64,000 bases of DNA from Spirochaetota bacterium (GTDB lineage: Bacteria > Spirochaetota > JAAYUW01 > JAOAHJ01), in assembly GCA_026415295.1 (NCBI GenBank), contig JAOAHJ010000004.1, positions 1 to 64,000 of the forward strand, given 5' to 3'. Below the pieces are notes generated by a model. It saw only the letters and a program-made list of their open reading frames with translations. It searched no databases and was not told the DNA's origin. Position numbers and translations under genes: made by a program. Every line of letters begins with the position of its first letter. Position 1 is the first letter of the stretch. Positions 17,013 through 25,668 of this stretch are shown piece by piece.

Positions 17013-17831
17013 ATGAGTGATAAGGAAGAATATAAAGATTTTTTAATAAAAGAGAACCTTTCAAGAATTAAAAACAAAATAATAGTGCTTTCTTGCAAAG
17101 GTGGGGTTGGCAAATCAACTATTGCTACTAATATTTCATATGGTTTTGCAATTAAAGGTTTTAAAACTGCAATTTTTGATATAGATATGCATGGTCCATC
17201 AATTCCAAAAATGATAGGAAATGAATGTGTTAATCTTGAAGAAAAAAATGAAGATGGAAGGAGTAAGCCTTATAAAGTACTTGAGAATCTTTATGCTTTA
17301 AGTATGGGATTTTTTCTTAAAAACACCGATGATCCTTTAATTTGGAGAGGGCCAATAAAAGTAGGACTTTTGAAAAAGTTTTTTTCTGATATTTATTGGC
17401 CTGAACTTGATTTACTAGTTATTGATTCTCCACCTGGTACTGGGGATGAGATTATTTCATTATTTAATATTATAGGAAATATTGATGGTGCAATTATTGT
17501 ATCAACACCCCAAGATATTTCTATGATTGATGTTAGTAAATCTGTAAAATTTTGTAAAATGTTTAATATAAAAATATTAGGGATCATTGAAAATATGTCA
17601 TATTTTGAATGTCCCAATTGTAAAAATAGGATTAAGGTTTTTGATGGAAATGCTTCAGAAAAATTAAAAGAGTTATATGGCTTAGAGATATTGGGTGAAT
17701 TACCCTTAGATCCTGATATTTCTAAATGTTCAGATATTGGAAGACCATATATTTATGATTTTGGTAAAAAAGAGGGAGGAATAATTTTTTCTAACATTGT
17801 AAATAAGCTAATTGAAAAGATTTATATTTGA
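17013..17831 (+). CDS. mrp: Mrp/NBP35 family iron-sulfur carrier ATPase
   Basis: P-loop ATPase of the Mrp/ApbC/NBP35 group that carries [4Fe-4S] clusters to apoproteins in the cytoplasm. The deviant Walker A CKGGVGKST is at about residues 29-37. DIDMHGPSIPKM near 56 and DSPPGTGDE near 136 are family signatures. The dimer-bridging CxxC occurs as ECPNCKN near 202. It has no N-terminal DUF59 domain, as in many Mrp short forms. Such a carrier fits the iron-sulfur-rich Nqr and Hyd enzymes encoded elsewhere in the window (inference). A GGA-type ribosome binding site precedes the ATG. Confidence 0.92.
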   Translation: MSDKEEYKDFLIKENLSRIKNKIIVLSCKGGVGKSTIATNISYGFAIKGFKTAIFDIDMHGPSIPKMIGNECVNLEEKNEDGRSKPYKVLENLYALSMGFFLKNTDDPLIWRGPIKVGLLKKFFSDIYWPELDLLVIDSPPGTGDEIISLFNIIGNIDGAIIVSTPQDISMIDVSKSVKFCKMFNIKILGIIENMSYFECPNCKNRIKVFDGNASEKLKELYGLEILGELPLDPDISKCSDIGRPYIYDFGKKEGGIIFSNIVNKLIEKIYI

Positions 17832-17909
17832 TTTTTTCAGTTAAATTATTTTTAGTAAAATAAATATTGAGTTTGAAAAATAATAATAAATAGATTAAAA
17901 ATATTAAAA

Positions 17910-19613
17910 ATGATTTTAAAAGTTAAAAAAACATTTTTATTTTTTATTTTTGTTATGCTTTTATTTTCTTCTTGTAATATTAGTGAAAAAAATTTAATAA
18001 AAGATAAAAATGAAATAAAAGAAGAAAAAAAAGAGACAGTTTTAGAAGATTTTAAAGAAGAAATTCCATTAAATTATATAATTAATTATAAATTTATTGA
18101 TTCTTTTGAATATTCATATGAATACTTTAAAGTAAAAGAAAAATTTCCATTACAAAAAGAAAAGATCTATTTGTATTCTTTTTTATCTTTATTTTATTAT
18201 ATTTTCTCTTTTTATTCTGAAAGTAAAGAATTAAAAAGTTTAAATAAGATTAACGAAAAGATAAATATTGATGATATAAATAATCTATTTTTTGAAATAT
18301 ATTTGGAATATAAACATAATTTTAAAATTTCAAATAATAATATAATATTTGATTATTTCTTTATTTTATCTTTTTTTGTAAAAGGTGATTATTCTTCTTT
18401 TATTTTTAGAGTTAATGCTAATGATAAGTTGAAAGAGAAACTAAGTGAGGAAAAAATAGAATTCTTGTATTATCTTGTAGCATTTTCATATTTAAAAATT
18501 TATAATATATCTAAATCTTTAGAAAATTTAAAAGAAATTAAAAGAGAATTTTTAGCTAATAAAGTCAAATTATATATAGAATATTTTTTTTATAATAATC
18601 TTATAAATTCAAATTTATTATATGAAAAACTTGAAAATTCTGAATATTATATTAAAAATGATGGATATTATTTATTTTCTTTAATCGATCCATTAAAAAA
18701 AGAGATTTTTGATAATGTTAAAAAATTTAACTATTTAAATTTTTATAAAGAAGTTAAAACAAAAGAGTCATTGCCATATAGAGTAATATATTTTAAAGGA
18801 TATTTTTTCGTAGGAACTTTTTTATCTGGTCTTTTTGTTTTTAATCAAAATGGAGAGCTTTATAAATATTATACACCTTACAATTCACAATTAATATCAT
18901 TATTTATTAGAAATTTTTTTATTTATGAGGATAAGCTTTATATTGTTACATATGAAGGAATAAACGAGGTTATCGTTAATAATGGAAAAGTTGAAATTAG
19001 AAAGAATTTAAACTTTCCATTGAAATTAAATTATAATTCTATTTATGAGAATGAAGATTATATAGCTTGTTCAACACATTTTTATGGTGTTTTATTATGG
19101 GATAAAAAAAATAAAAAGTTACAAAAAATTTTAGATAAGTCAATATGTGAAACTGTTTTTATATATGGTAATTATTTATTTATAGGGCATCTCCAAAATG
19201 GTTTATCTATATATAATATAAAAGAAAAAAAAATAGTTAAATCTAATATTAAGGAAGCAGGGTTAGATATAAAAAGTTTTGAAGTTTACAATAATATGAT
19301 CTTTATATGTTCTTATAGAAAAGGTGTTTGGATTTTGGATTATAACTTATTAAAAAGTGAAAATAAAATATTAATAAAAAATATTATTCCATCAAATATT
19401 ATGGATTATATTTTGAAAATAAAAATTGTATTTGATAATTTATATATTATTTCTATAAATGGTGGTATATTAAAATTAAATTTAAAAAATTATAATTTAC
19501 ATTTTGTTAGTTTGTTTGATAAGATTAGGATTACAGATATAAATTACAATGACAATATTTATGTAATTTCAACATATGAACAGGGAGTTTATGCTTTTTT
19601 TGGAAATTTTTAA
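17910..19613 (+). CDS. Lipoprotein with C-terminal beta-propeller-like region
   Basis: Predicted lipoprotein: signal sequence followed by the lipobox LFSSC at about residues 19-23. A charged linker follows, then a helical region with tetratricopeptide-like character (about 70-245). The C-terminal 300 residues contain recurring short beta units such as VIYFKGYFFVGTFLSGLFVF, YEGINEVIV, FYGVLLWDKK, NGLSIYNI and RKGVWILDYN. These resemble the blades of propeller repeats found in sensor proteins (two-component-regulator propeller type). No catalytic motif is seen. It overlaps the start of the LptF/LptG-like gene by 23 bases, so the two are translationally coupled and may work together in the envelope. 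Function unknown. Confidence 0.72.
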   Translation: MILKVKKTFLFFIFVMLLFSSCNISEKNLIKDKNEIKEEKKETVLEDFKEEIPLNYIINYKFIDSFEYSYEYFKVKEKFPLQKEKIYLYSFLSLFYYIFSFYSESKELKSLNKINEKINIDDINNLFFEIYLEYKHNFKISNNNIIFDYFFILSFFVKGDYSSFIFRVNANDKLKEKLSEEKIEFLYYLVAFSYLKIYNISKSLENLKEIKREFLANKVKLYIEYFFYNNLINSNLLYEKLENSEYYIKNDGYYLFSLIDPLKKEIFDNVKKFNYLNFYKEVKTKESLPYRVIYFKGYFFVGTFLSGLFVFNQNGELYKYYTPYNSQLISLFIRNFFIYEDKLYIVTYEGINEVIVNNGKVEIRKNLNFPLKLNYNSIYENEDYIACSTHFYGVLLWDKKNKKLQKILDKSICETVFIYGNYLFIGHLQNGLSIYNIKEKKIVKSNIKEAGLDIKSFEVYNNMIFICSYRKGVWILDYNLLKSENKILIKNIIPSNIMDYILKIKIVFDNLYIISINGGILKLNLKNYNLHFVSLFDKIRITDINYNDNIYVISTYEQGVYAFFGNF

Positions 19614-20811
19614 ACTAAATAGGATTCAAAAATATCTTTTTAAACAAAATATTTTATATTATATAGGTTCTTTTTTTCTTTTTTTAATGTTATTTTTATT
19701 GGGATCTTTAAGATTAATTATAGACTCTATTTTAACGACAAGTTCTATATCTTTTTTTATTATATTGAAGCTTTTACTACTCACAATACCCCAACATATT
19801 ATGATTTCAGCTCCTGTAGCAATGAATTTGTCTCTTGCTCTTCTATTTGGTAACTTGTCGGTAAATAATGAGATATTAGCAATCAAGAGTTTTGGTATAA
19901 ATTTAAATGTTTTTATAAAGCCAATTCTCTATTTTTCAATTATAGTTGCTCTTTTTATATATTTTGATATGGAATATTTACTTTCATATTCAAAAAATTT
20001 ATATCTTGAAGAACTGAATAAACACAGAGTTAAATCAATAGAATCTTCTATACAAGAAAAAAAAGTGGGTAAATATTCTAATTATGAAATATATGTTGAT
20101 AAAATAGAAAACAATGAAAAAAATAAGAGAAAAGAATTTATTAATATTAAAATATTTGAAAAATCATCAGATTTTCAGAGATTAATTTATTCAAAAAAAG
20201 GATATATTCTTGAATTTGATGATGATGATGGAGAACCATCAATAGCACTTTATTTAGAAAATGGTTATGTTGTAAATAACATTTATAATAATGATAAACT
20301 TGAATTAATAAAAATTAATTTTTCTAATTTTGTTATATATTTCCCAAAAATTAAATATTATATGAGTGGAGATATTTTAGAAAAACGATTAAAAGATTTA
20401 AAAAATGAAATAATACAGATTAATGAAGAAAATAAAAAAATAATACATAATTTACTAAAAGAGAATCCAAATTTAAATATAAAAGAAGTTTTAAAAAGTC
20501 CATATAATTATGGATTAAATAGTTCAAGATATATAGAAAGTATATATTATCTTAAAATTGGCATAATCATTTCGACTTTTATTTTTGCTATCTCTGGATA
20601 CTCTATTGTTAAAGGTTTTAGAAACTTAAATATTGGATTTTCTATTTTTATTTCTTTTATAATGATTATGTTATTTTATGGTGTATTTCTTATTTTTCTA
20701 AACTATATGGTTTCAAAAACTAAATTATCAATTCCTGTTTTATATTCAGTGGTTTTAGGATTTCTATTCTTTCTATCCTTAATTTTGATAATAAGAGGAA
20801 GAAAATTTTAA
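19591..20811 (+). CDS. LptF/LptG (YjgP/YjgQ) family permease
   Basis: Inner-membrane component of the lipopolysaccharide export machine family. Three N-terminal membrane helices span about residues 8-125, with the family-typical QHIMISAPVAMNLSLALLFGNL and EILAIKSFGIN (about 70-103). An extracytoplasmic beta-jellyroll-like domain follows (about 150-260), then three C-terminal helices (about 315-405). LptF and LptG cannot be told apart here. Only one member is present and no lptB/lptA/lptC is nearby. The ATG at 19591, after AGGGAG, is preferred over an in-frame ATG 15 bases upstream. The gene overlaps the end of the lipoprotein gene. Together with lpxB it supports an LPS-type outer membrane. 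Confidence 0.85.
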   Translation: MLFLEIFKLNRIQKYLFKQNILYYIGSFFLFLMLFLLGSLRLIIDSILTTSSISFFIILKLLLLTIPQHIMISAPVAMNLSLALLFGNLSVNNEILAIKSFGINLNVFIKPILYFSIIVALFIYFDMEYLLSYSKNLYLEELNKHRVKSIESSIQEKKVGKYSNYEIYVDKIENNEKNKRKEFINIKIFEKSSDFQRLIYSKKGYILEFDDDDGEPSIALYLENGYVVNNIYNNDKLELIKINFSNFVIYFPKIKYYMSGDILEKRLKDLKNEIIQINEENKKIIHNLLKENPNLNIKEVLKSPYNYGLNSSRYIESIYYLKIGIIISTFIFAISGYSIVKGFRNLNIGFSIFISFIMIMLFYGVFLIFLNYMVSKTKLSIPVLYSVVLGFLFFLSLILIIRGRKF

Positions 20812-20942
20812 ATTAATATTACTATAAATATTTTATAAAATATTTTAATATTTTTGTAAATATTATATGATATAATTATATGATTTGTTTAATATATTTA
20901 TTTATTTAATATTCTTAATTTTAATAATTAAATAAAAAAGCT

Positions 20943-22181
20943 TTATTTATAAAAAATTTGTATTATTGGGCCAATAAATTGAAGGGTCTCTGTTTCCATT
21001 GGACAATGTCCACTTCCATTTATAATATAAAGTTTCTTGAATTTTAATCTTTCTATTATTTTTAAGTTTTCATCATTAAGCTTAACCACATTATCATTTT
21101 CACCCCATATAAACACAAACTCTCTATTAATTTCGTATATAAATTCATAAATGTTTATAATATCATTTATATCTAGCATATAGAGGACATTTTCAATTGT
21201 TTTAGGTAATATTAGAGGATTTAAATATCCATAAATATCTTTTTCTTGTGGAGATTTATTATATACAAATTTTAGTATTTTTTTGATAGAATCATAATTT
21301 AATTGAGTTTTAATAAACTCAACTAAAAACTTTTTTATAAATGATATTTTTAAAAATATATCTGATCTTTTGCTATTATTTATAGCAGGTGAAATTAATA
21401 TAAATCTATTTTTGAGTAGAATTTTTTTGTATTCTTCATTGTTTGTAACTTCATTTATATTGAAAAAATTAAAAATTTTAAATAGATTTTTACTTTGTTT
21501 GATTTTTGATTCAAACAATATTTCAAAATTTTCAATAAAATTTTCATAAAGATAGATGGTATATAAACATATTCTACCGCCCATAGAGTGTCCAAACAAT
21601 GTCCACTCAATATTTTCTAAATAATAATTTTTATCAAACTCTTTTAAAAGTTTTAAAATTATTAAAGAGAAATCAACCGAAGATAGTTTTATTTTTTTTC
21701 TTTCAGAATAACCAAAATTTGGTAAATCAATTGCAAATATAAAAAAAATTTTACTTTTTAAATTATTATTCTTTAAATTTTCATTGTTATTAATTATTTC
21801 TAAAAAATTTTCTGAAAAATTCTGATAAGAATATGTTGAACCTGCAAAACCATGAATTAAAAATAATTTTTCAATACATTTTTTGTCAAAATTTTTAATA
21901 TTTTGGGGATATTTGTAAAATAGTTCATAATTTGTCCAGATTCTATAATGAATTTTTAATTCTGTTCTAATTCCTTTCAATGTGAAAAATTCTATATTTG
22001 TATAAAAACTGTTATTAAAGGGGGTTTTATTCTCTTTATTCTGGTTAGAATAAAAAAAGTTTATAATGTTGTCAACATTATTATTTAATTCATTTCCCAT
22101 TATTATTTTACCATTAAATATTAAATAAAGGATTAATATTGTTAAAAAATTAATAATTTTTATATTTTTTCTGAATTCCAT
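20943..22181 (-). CDS. Alpha/beta hydrolase with N-terminal membrane anchor
   Basis: Predicted esterase or lipase of the alpha/beta hydrolase fold. An N-terminal hydrophobic segment (about residues 8-28) may be a signal peptide or anchor, placing the enzyme outside the cytoplasm. Oxyanion region FLIHGFAGSTYS, nucleophile elbow FGHSMGGR (Ser), WGENDNVV (acid) and GSGHCPMET (His) make a complete triad. Length (about 412 residues) exceeds the usual 260-300; the excess is an Asn/Lys-rich insertion in the cap region. The ATG at 22181 is chosen over an upstream TTG. Substrate unknown. It lies 65 bases downstream of the Sir2 gene on the same strand, so it may end the cob/sir2 transcript. Confidence 0.85.
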   Translation of the reverse strand: MEFRKNIKIINFLTILILYLIFNGKIIMGNELNNNVDNIINFFYSNQNKENKTPFNNSFYTNIEFFTLKGIRTELKIHYRIWTNYELFYKYPQNIKNFDKKCIEKLFLIHGFAGSTYSYQNFSENFLEIINNNENLKNNNLKSKIFFIFAIDLPNFGYSERKKIKLSSVDFSLIILKLLKEFDKNYYLENIEWTLFGHSMGGRICLYTIYLYENFIENFEILFESKIKQSKNLFKIFNFFNINEVTNNEEYKKILLKNRFILISPAINNSKRSDIFLKISFIKKFLVEFIKTQLNYDSIKKILKFVYNKSPQEKDIYGYLNPLILPKTIENVLYMLDINDIINIYEFIYEINREFVFIWGENDNVVKLNDENLKIIERLKFKKLYIINGSGHCPMETETLQFIGPIIQIFYK

Positions 22182-22246
22182 AATTGAACTCAAAATTTTT
22201 GTTTTTTGATAAAATAAATATTAAATATTTATTTTATTAAACAATA

Positions 22247-22987
22247 TTATGTTACTTCAAGTTCTATTTTTTCCATAGCAATTGAAGCTTTTTCTTTTAA
22301 AAATATATCTACAATAGTTTTTGTAAAAATTGATTCTACAATATTTATTTCTACTATAAAGCAGTTATTTCTTTTTGCAATAAATGGTAAATTATTAGCT
22401 GGAGCAACTTCTCCTGAAGTTCCTATTATAATTAATAAATCAGCTTTATTTATTTCATCAATTGATTTTTTAATAGCATCTTCTTTAATAGCTTCACCAA
22501 AAAATATAATATCTGGTTTTAATGGAAATTTGCAATAATTACAAAATGGTGGTTTTTCTTCTATAGATATATTTTCTATGTTAAATGTTTTATTGCACTT
22601 TAAACAAATGAATTTATTAAGATTACCATGAAATTCTATAACATTTTCACATCCTCCTTCTTGGTGTAGGTTATCAATATTTTGTGTTATTACTGTTTTG
22701 ACAAACCCTTTTTTATAAAGATTTCCTATTACTATGTGAGCTTTATTAGGTTTAATATTAGAAAAATAATCATAAAATATTTCTTTTATAACTTTCCAGC
22801 AACTAAATGGATTATTAAGATAATTATCAATATATAGAAACTCTGGATCGTATTTATTCCATATTCCATCTTTTCCTCTGAATGGAGGAATTCCACTTTC
22901 TACAGATATACCAGCTCCTGTAAAAATAATACAGTATTTTGAATCTTTTATTTTTTGTCCAACAATGTTATAAAAGTTCTTTTCCAT
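22247..22987 (-). CDS. cobB: Sir2-family NAD-dependent protein deacylase
   Basis: Sirtuin that removes acyl groups from lysine using NAD+. Motifs: GAGISVESGIPPFRG (about residues 22-36), TQNIDNLHQEGG (about 99-110) with the catalytic His in EFHGN (about 117-121), and a zinc ribbon of two Cys pairs (CLKC about 125-128; CNYC about 149-152). IIGTSGEVAPANNLP near 193 also fits. Length 246 is standard. It sits directly downstream of cobD and cbiB. In Salmonella a sirtuin was named CobB through its link to cobalamin synthesis, so the location may be meaningful or coincidental. No Shine-Dalgarno sequence is visible. Confidence 0.93.
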   Translation of the reverse strand: MEKNFYNIVGQKIKDSKYCIIFTGAGISVESGIPPFRGKDGIWNKYDPEFLYIDNYLNNPFSCWKVIKEIFYDYFSNIKPNKAHIVIGNLYKKGFVKTVITQNIDNLHQEGGCENVIEFHGNLNKFICLKCNKTFNIENISIEEKPPFCNYCKFPLKPDIIFFGEAIKEDAIKKSIDEINKADLLIIIGTSGEVAPANNLPFIAKRNNCFIVEINIVESIFTKTIVDIFLKEKASIAMEKIELEVT

Positions 22988-23073
22988 TTTAGTTTTTTCT
23001 AACTTTTAAAATTAAAATCTTTAATTTATTGTTTAATTTTTTATTTTTATATTTCTATTTTTTAAATTTTATT

Positions 23074-24132
23074 TTATAAACAAATAAAATTTTTATTTTC
23101 TTTTAAAATTTTATAAAGAATAATATTTTCATCTTTTCTTTTTAAACCAATTCTAATGAAATCTTTTAATTTAAAATTATAAAGATCTCTAACATTTACA
23201 AAATTATTGTTTAATATTTCTAGAAATTTTTGCTTTTCCTTTAGTTTTATTATAAAAAAATTAGTATCAGATTTACAAAACATAAATCTAAAAAATTTCT
23301 TTTTCTCTTTTTCTAAAAATTTACAAGTTTCATTCCTAAATTTATCTAAATAATCAATATTTTCAATTATTTTTTCAACCAATAGATATCCACTAGAACC
23401 TATACCCCATAAAAGCCTATGTTTTTTAAAAACAGAACTATATTTTTTTGTTAAAACAAAACCTACTCTTATTCCAGGTGTACCTAGAAATTTTGTGAAG
23501 GTTTGAATATATATAATGTTGTTGTGGTCAATTTTTTTTATTTTATTTGAAAAAAGTGATTTTTTAAAATCTTCATTAATTTTATAAAAATTATCAGGAA
23601 TAAAATGTATAAATGCTTCATCAATAATAGTTAAAGTCTCATATTTTTCTATTTCAACTAAAAAATCAAATAAATTTTTATATATTCCTGATGGATTATT
23701 AGGGTTTCCTATAATGATAGCAATTTTATTTTTGCTTTTTTTCCTAATTTTTTTTAATTTATCTAAAATAGTTTCTAATTCTAAATCATTTTTATTAAAG
23801 TAATTAATTTCATATAATTTATTTGTAGAATTAAATAAAGAAATTTTTTTATATTCTGAATAATTTGGACATGGAATAATAATTTCAAAGTTATTTAAGA
23901 TATTATTTCCTATAATATGAAAAGCTTCTGTTGCTCCTGCAGTAATAATTGAATAATTGCCAAAATAATTTTGAAAATTATTTTCTATCCACTCTATATA
24001 ATTGTATTTTCTATCTAAATAATTAAGTTCTTTATAAAAATATTTATTTATAAATTTTGGAGTTAAAGGGTTTATAGAAATTGAGAAATCGGTAAAATTT
24101 TTATTTTTTATTCCACCATGATCAATTTTCAT
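23074..24132 (-). CDS. cobD: L-threonine-O-3-phosphate decarboxylase, CobD type
   Basis: PLP-dependent fold-type-I enzyme of the HisC/CobD group. CobD makes (R)-1-amino-2-propanol O-2-phosphate for the nucleotide loop of cobalamin. Supporting CobD rather than HisC: the N-terminal HGG motif followed by FSISINPLTP, and the adjacent cbiB gene. The PLP features are ITAGATEAFHI near residue 58, IGNPNNPSG near 137, IIDEAF near 165 and FTKFLGTPGIRVG near 204, with the Schiff-base lysine in FTK. The ATG at 24132 is taken as start because the HGG motif follows within four residues; an in-frame TTG lies 24 bases upstream. Histidinol-phosphate aminotransferase is the main alternative. Confidence 0.83.
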   Translation of the reverse strand: MKIDHGGIKNKNFTDFSISINPLTPKFINKYFYKELNYLDRKYNYIEWIENNFQNYFGNYSIITAGATEAFHIIGNNILNNFEIIIPCPNYSEYKKISLFNSTNKLYEINYFNKNDLELETILDKLKKIRKKSKNKIAIIIGNPNNPSGIYKNLFDFLVEIEKYETLTIIDEAFIHFIPDNFYKINEDFKKSLFSNKIKKIDHNNIIYIQTFTKFLGTPGIRVGFVLTKKYSSVFKKHRLLWGIGSSGYLLVEKIIENIDYLDKFRNETCKFLEKEKKKFFRFMFCKSDTNFFIIKLKEKQKFLEILNNNFVNVRDLYNFKLKDFIRIGLKRKDENIILYKILKENKNFICL

Positions 24133-24184
24133 AAATAAAAAATTTTTATTACTCAAAATATTAATTAAATTGTAAGAATTTTAT

Positions 24185-25135
24185 TTATTTAATTATTGTT
24201 AAGCTAAAAATTGTAAATATAAAAATTAAAAAGATAATAATTTTAAAATGGTTTAATCCAACAATAATATTTTCCATTTCTGGAGGTTTTCCTTCAAATT
24301 TATAACAATTAGGTTTTTCAAAACTCAAATTTTGAATACCTGCAAATGCAGACATTGGATAGGTGCCATTTATTTTTATATTACCATATTTTTTAATATA
24401 TTTTAAACTGTTTAATGGATTAATAGGAATAATAAATATTATGGACAATCGTGCTGGAATAAAGTTTAATATATCATCTGTTCTAGCACAAAATTTTCCA
24501 AAAAATTCATATTTTTCATTTCTATATCCAAATAGAGCATCATATGTATTTACAATTCTATATATTATACTTCCATATAGTCCGAATATTAAGAAGTAAA
24601 AAATAGGAGCAAGTATACTGTCAGGAATATTCTCTGAAAGACTTTCAAGGGCAGCTGAATAAAGTTGATTTTTATTAAGGTTTTCAACATTTCTACTTAC
24701 TATTTTGGAAACTTCATTTCTTAATTTAAAAATGTCTCCTGTAATACAATTATTTACATGAATATAGAGTGATCTTATAGAAAATGTAGACTTTAATATT
24801 AAAGAATCTATTAAAATCTGTAAGCAAAATATTATTTTATAAACATTTTTATTAAAAATAATAGAAATTATTAATTCTAAGTATTTTTCTATTAATGATT
24901 TAAGTAAAAATATTATAAAAATCCAAAAACTTACTTCTATTATTAAAGAAAACATTCCGGAAAAAAAATAGATTGTTTTTCTAATTTTATCTTTTTTAAA
25001 ATTTATTTTCTCGATAATTTTATAAGTTTTTTTCCCTAAAAACCCCATATAGCAGACAGGGTGAATAATTGAAGGATATTCTCCAAATATAATATCTATA
25101 AGAAAAGCTAAAATAAAAACAATAATTTTTTCTAT
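24185..25135 (-). CDS. cbiB: Adenosylcobinamide-phosphate synthase CbiB, probable ATA start
   Basis: Membrane enzyme attaching aminopropanol (phosphate) to adenosylcobyric acid in cobalamin synthesis. Diagnostic blocks: LESLSENIPDSILAPIFY, YRIVNTYDALFGYR, ARTDDILNFIPARLS and YPMSAFAGIQN. The first ATG (25048) would cut off the conserved N-terminal block FLIDIIFGEYPSIIHPVCYMG, which is encoded in frame just upstream. In that frame there is no ATG, GTG or TTG after the previous gene's stop. A ribosome binding site (AAAAAGGA) is followed six bases later by ATA at 25135-25133, the best start, giving 316 residues; ATT codons lie nearby. Five membrane helices are likely. The gene starts 20 bases after the unknown 151-residue gene and precedes cobD. 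Confidence 0.85.
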   Translation of the reverse strand: MEKIIVFILAFLIDIIFGEYPSIIHPVCYMGFLGKKTYKIIEKINFKKDKIRKTIYFFSGMFSLIIEVSFWIFIIFLLKSLIEKYLELIISIIFNKNVYKIIFCLQILIDSLILKSTFSIRSLYIHVNNCITGDIFKLRNEVSKIVSRNVENLNKNQLYSAALESLSENIPDSILAPIFYFLIFGLYGSIIYRIVNTYDALFGYRNEKYEFFGKFCARTDDILNFIPARLSIIFIIPINPLNSLKYIKKYGNIKINGTYPMSAFAGIQNLSFEKPNCYKFEGKPPEMENIIVGLNHFKIIIFLIFIFTIFSLTIIK

Positions 25136-25155
25136 AACTTTTCCTTTTTTTAATT

Positions 25156-25611
25156 TTATATTTCTAATACTTTTTTTAAAATTTCTGGTTCAAGTCTGTA
25201 TATTGAACCTTTTCCACCAAAGAAATTATGCTTTTCTATAAGATGTATAGAGAGATCGGTATAATTAATTTCAATATTTTCTGGTAAATATTTTAATTTT
25301 ATTTCAGTTTTTGGAAAAAATCCTTTATCTTCAAAAGGACATTTTGTTTTGCCTCTGGTTGAATTTACAGAAACAATCCATTTTTTATCAACTTCTACTT
25401 CCAATCCATCAAATTCAAATCCTTTTTCCCTAAAGTATTTTAGTTTAGAAACAATCTTTTCAACTGAAATTTCAAGCTGATTTAACAAAGAAATATCTTC
25501 AGAAATTATATCAAACAGTGTTCTTTTATCATTACCAAGAAAACCAACAATTGAAAACTTTCCAGGTTTCATGTTTTCTTCTATTTTTTTATATTGAGGT
25601 ATACCTTTCAT
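25156..25611 (-). CDS. Hypothetical protein between nqr and cob genes
   Basis: Not recognised. The 151-residue protein has no signal peptide, membrane helix or cysteine cluster (a single Cys near residue 92). It looks like a mixed alpha/beta cytoplasmic domain: an N-terminal segment with GKFSIVGFLGNDKRTL, a central helix ISLLNQLEISVEKIVSKLKY, and beta-rich parts around LEVEVDKKWIVSVN and TEIKLKYLPENIEINY. A good ribosome binding site (AGGGG) precedes the ATG. It starts 57 bases after nqrF and ends 20 bases before the probable cbiB start, so it bridges the respiratory and cobamide genes in one apparent transcript. Role unknown. Confidence 0.7.
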   Translation of the reverse strand: MKGIPQYKKIEENMKPGKFSIVGFLGNDKRTLFDIISEDISLLNQLEISVEKIVSKLKYFREKGFEFDGLEVEVDKKWIVSVNSTRGKTKCPFEDKGFFPKTEIKLKYLPENIEINYTDLSIHLIEKHNFFGGKGSIYRLEPEILKKVLEI

Positions 25612-25668
25612 ATAACCCCTCTTTTTAATAGAATTATTATTAAAATTAATAAATTGTAATATTCTTGA

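Noticed and set aside
20812-20942. AT-rich inverted repeats near 20.82-20.94 kb (and similar at 5.0 kb) as terminators
   Set aside because: Such near-palindromes of pure A and T are expected by chance in this composition and lack a stable GC stem.
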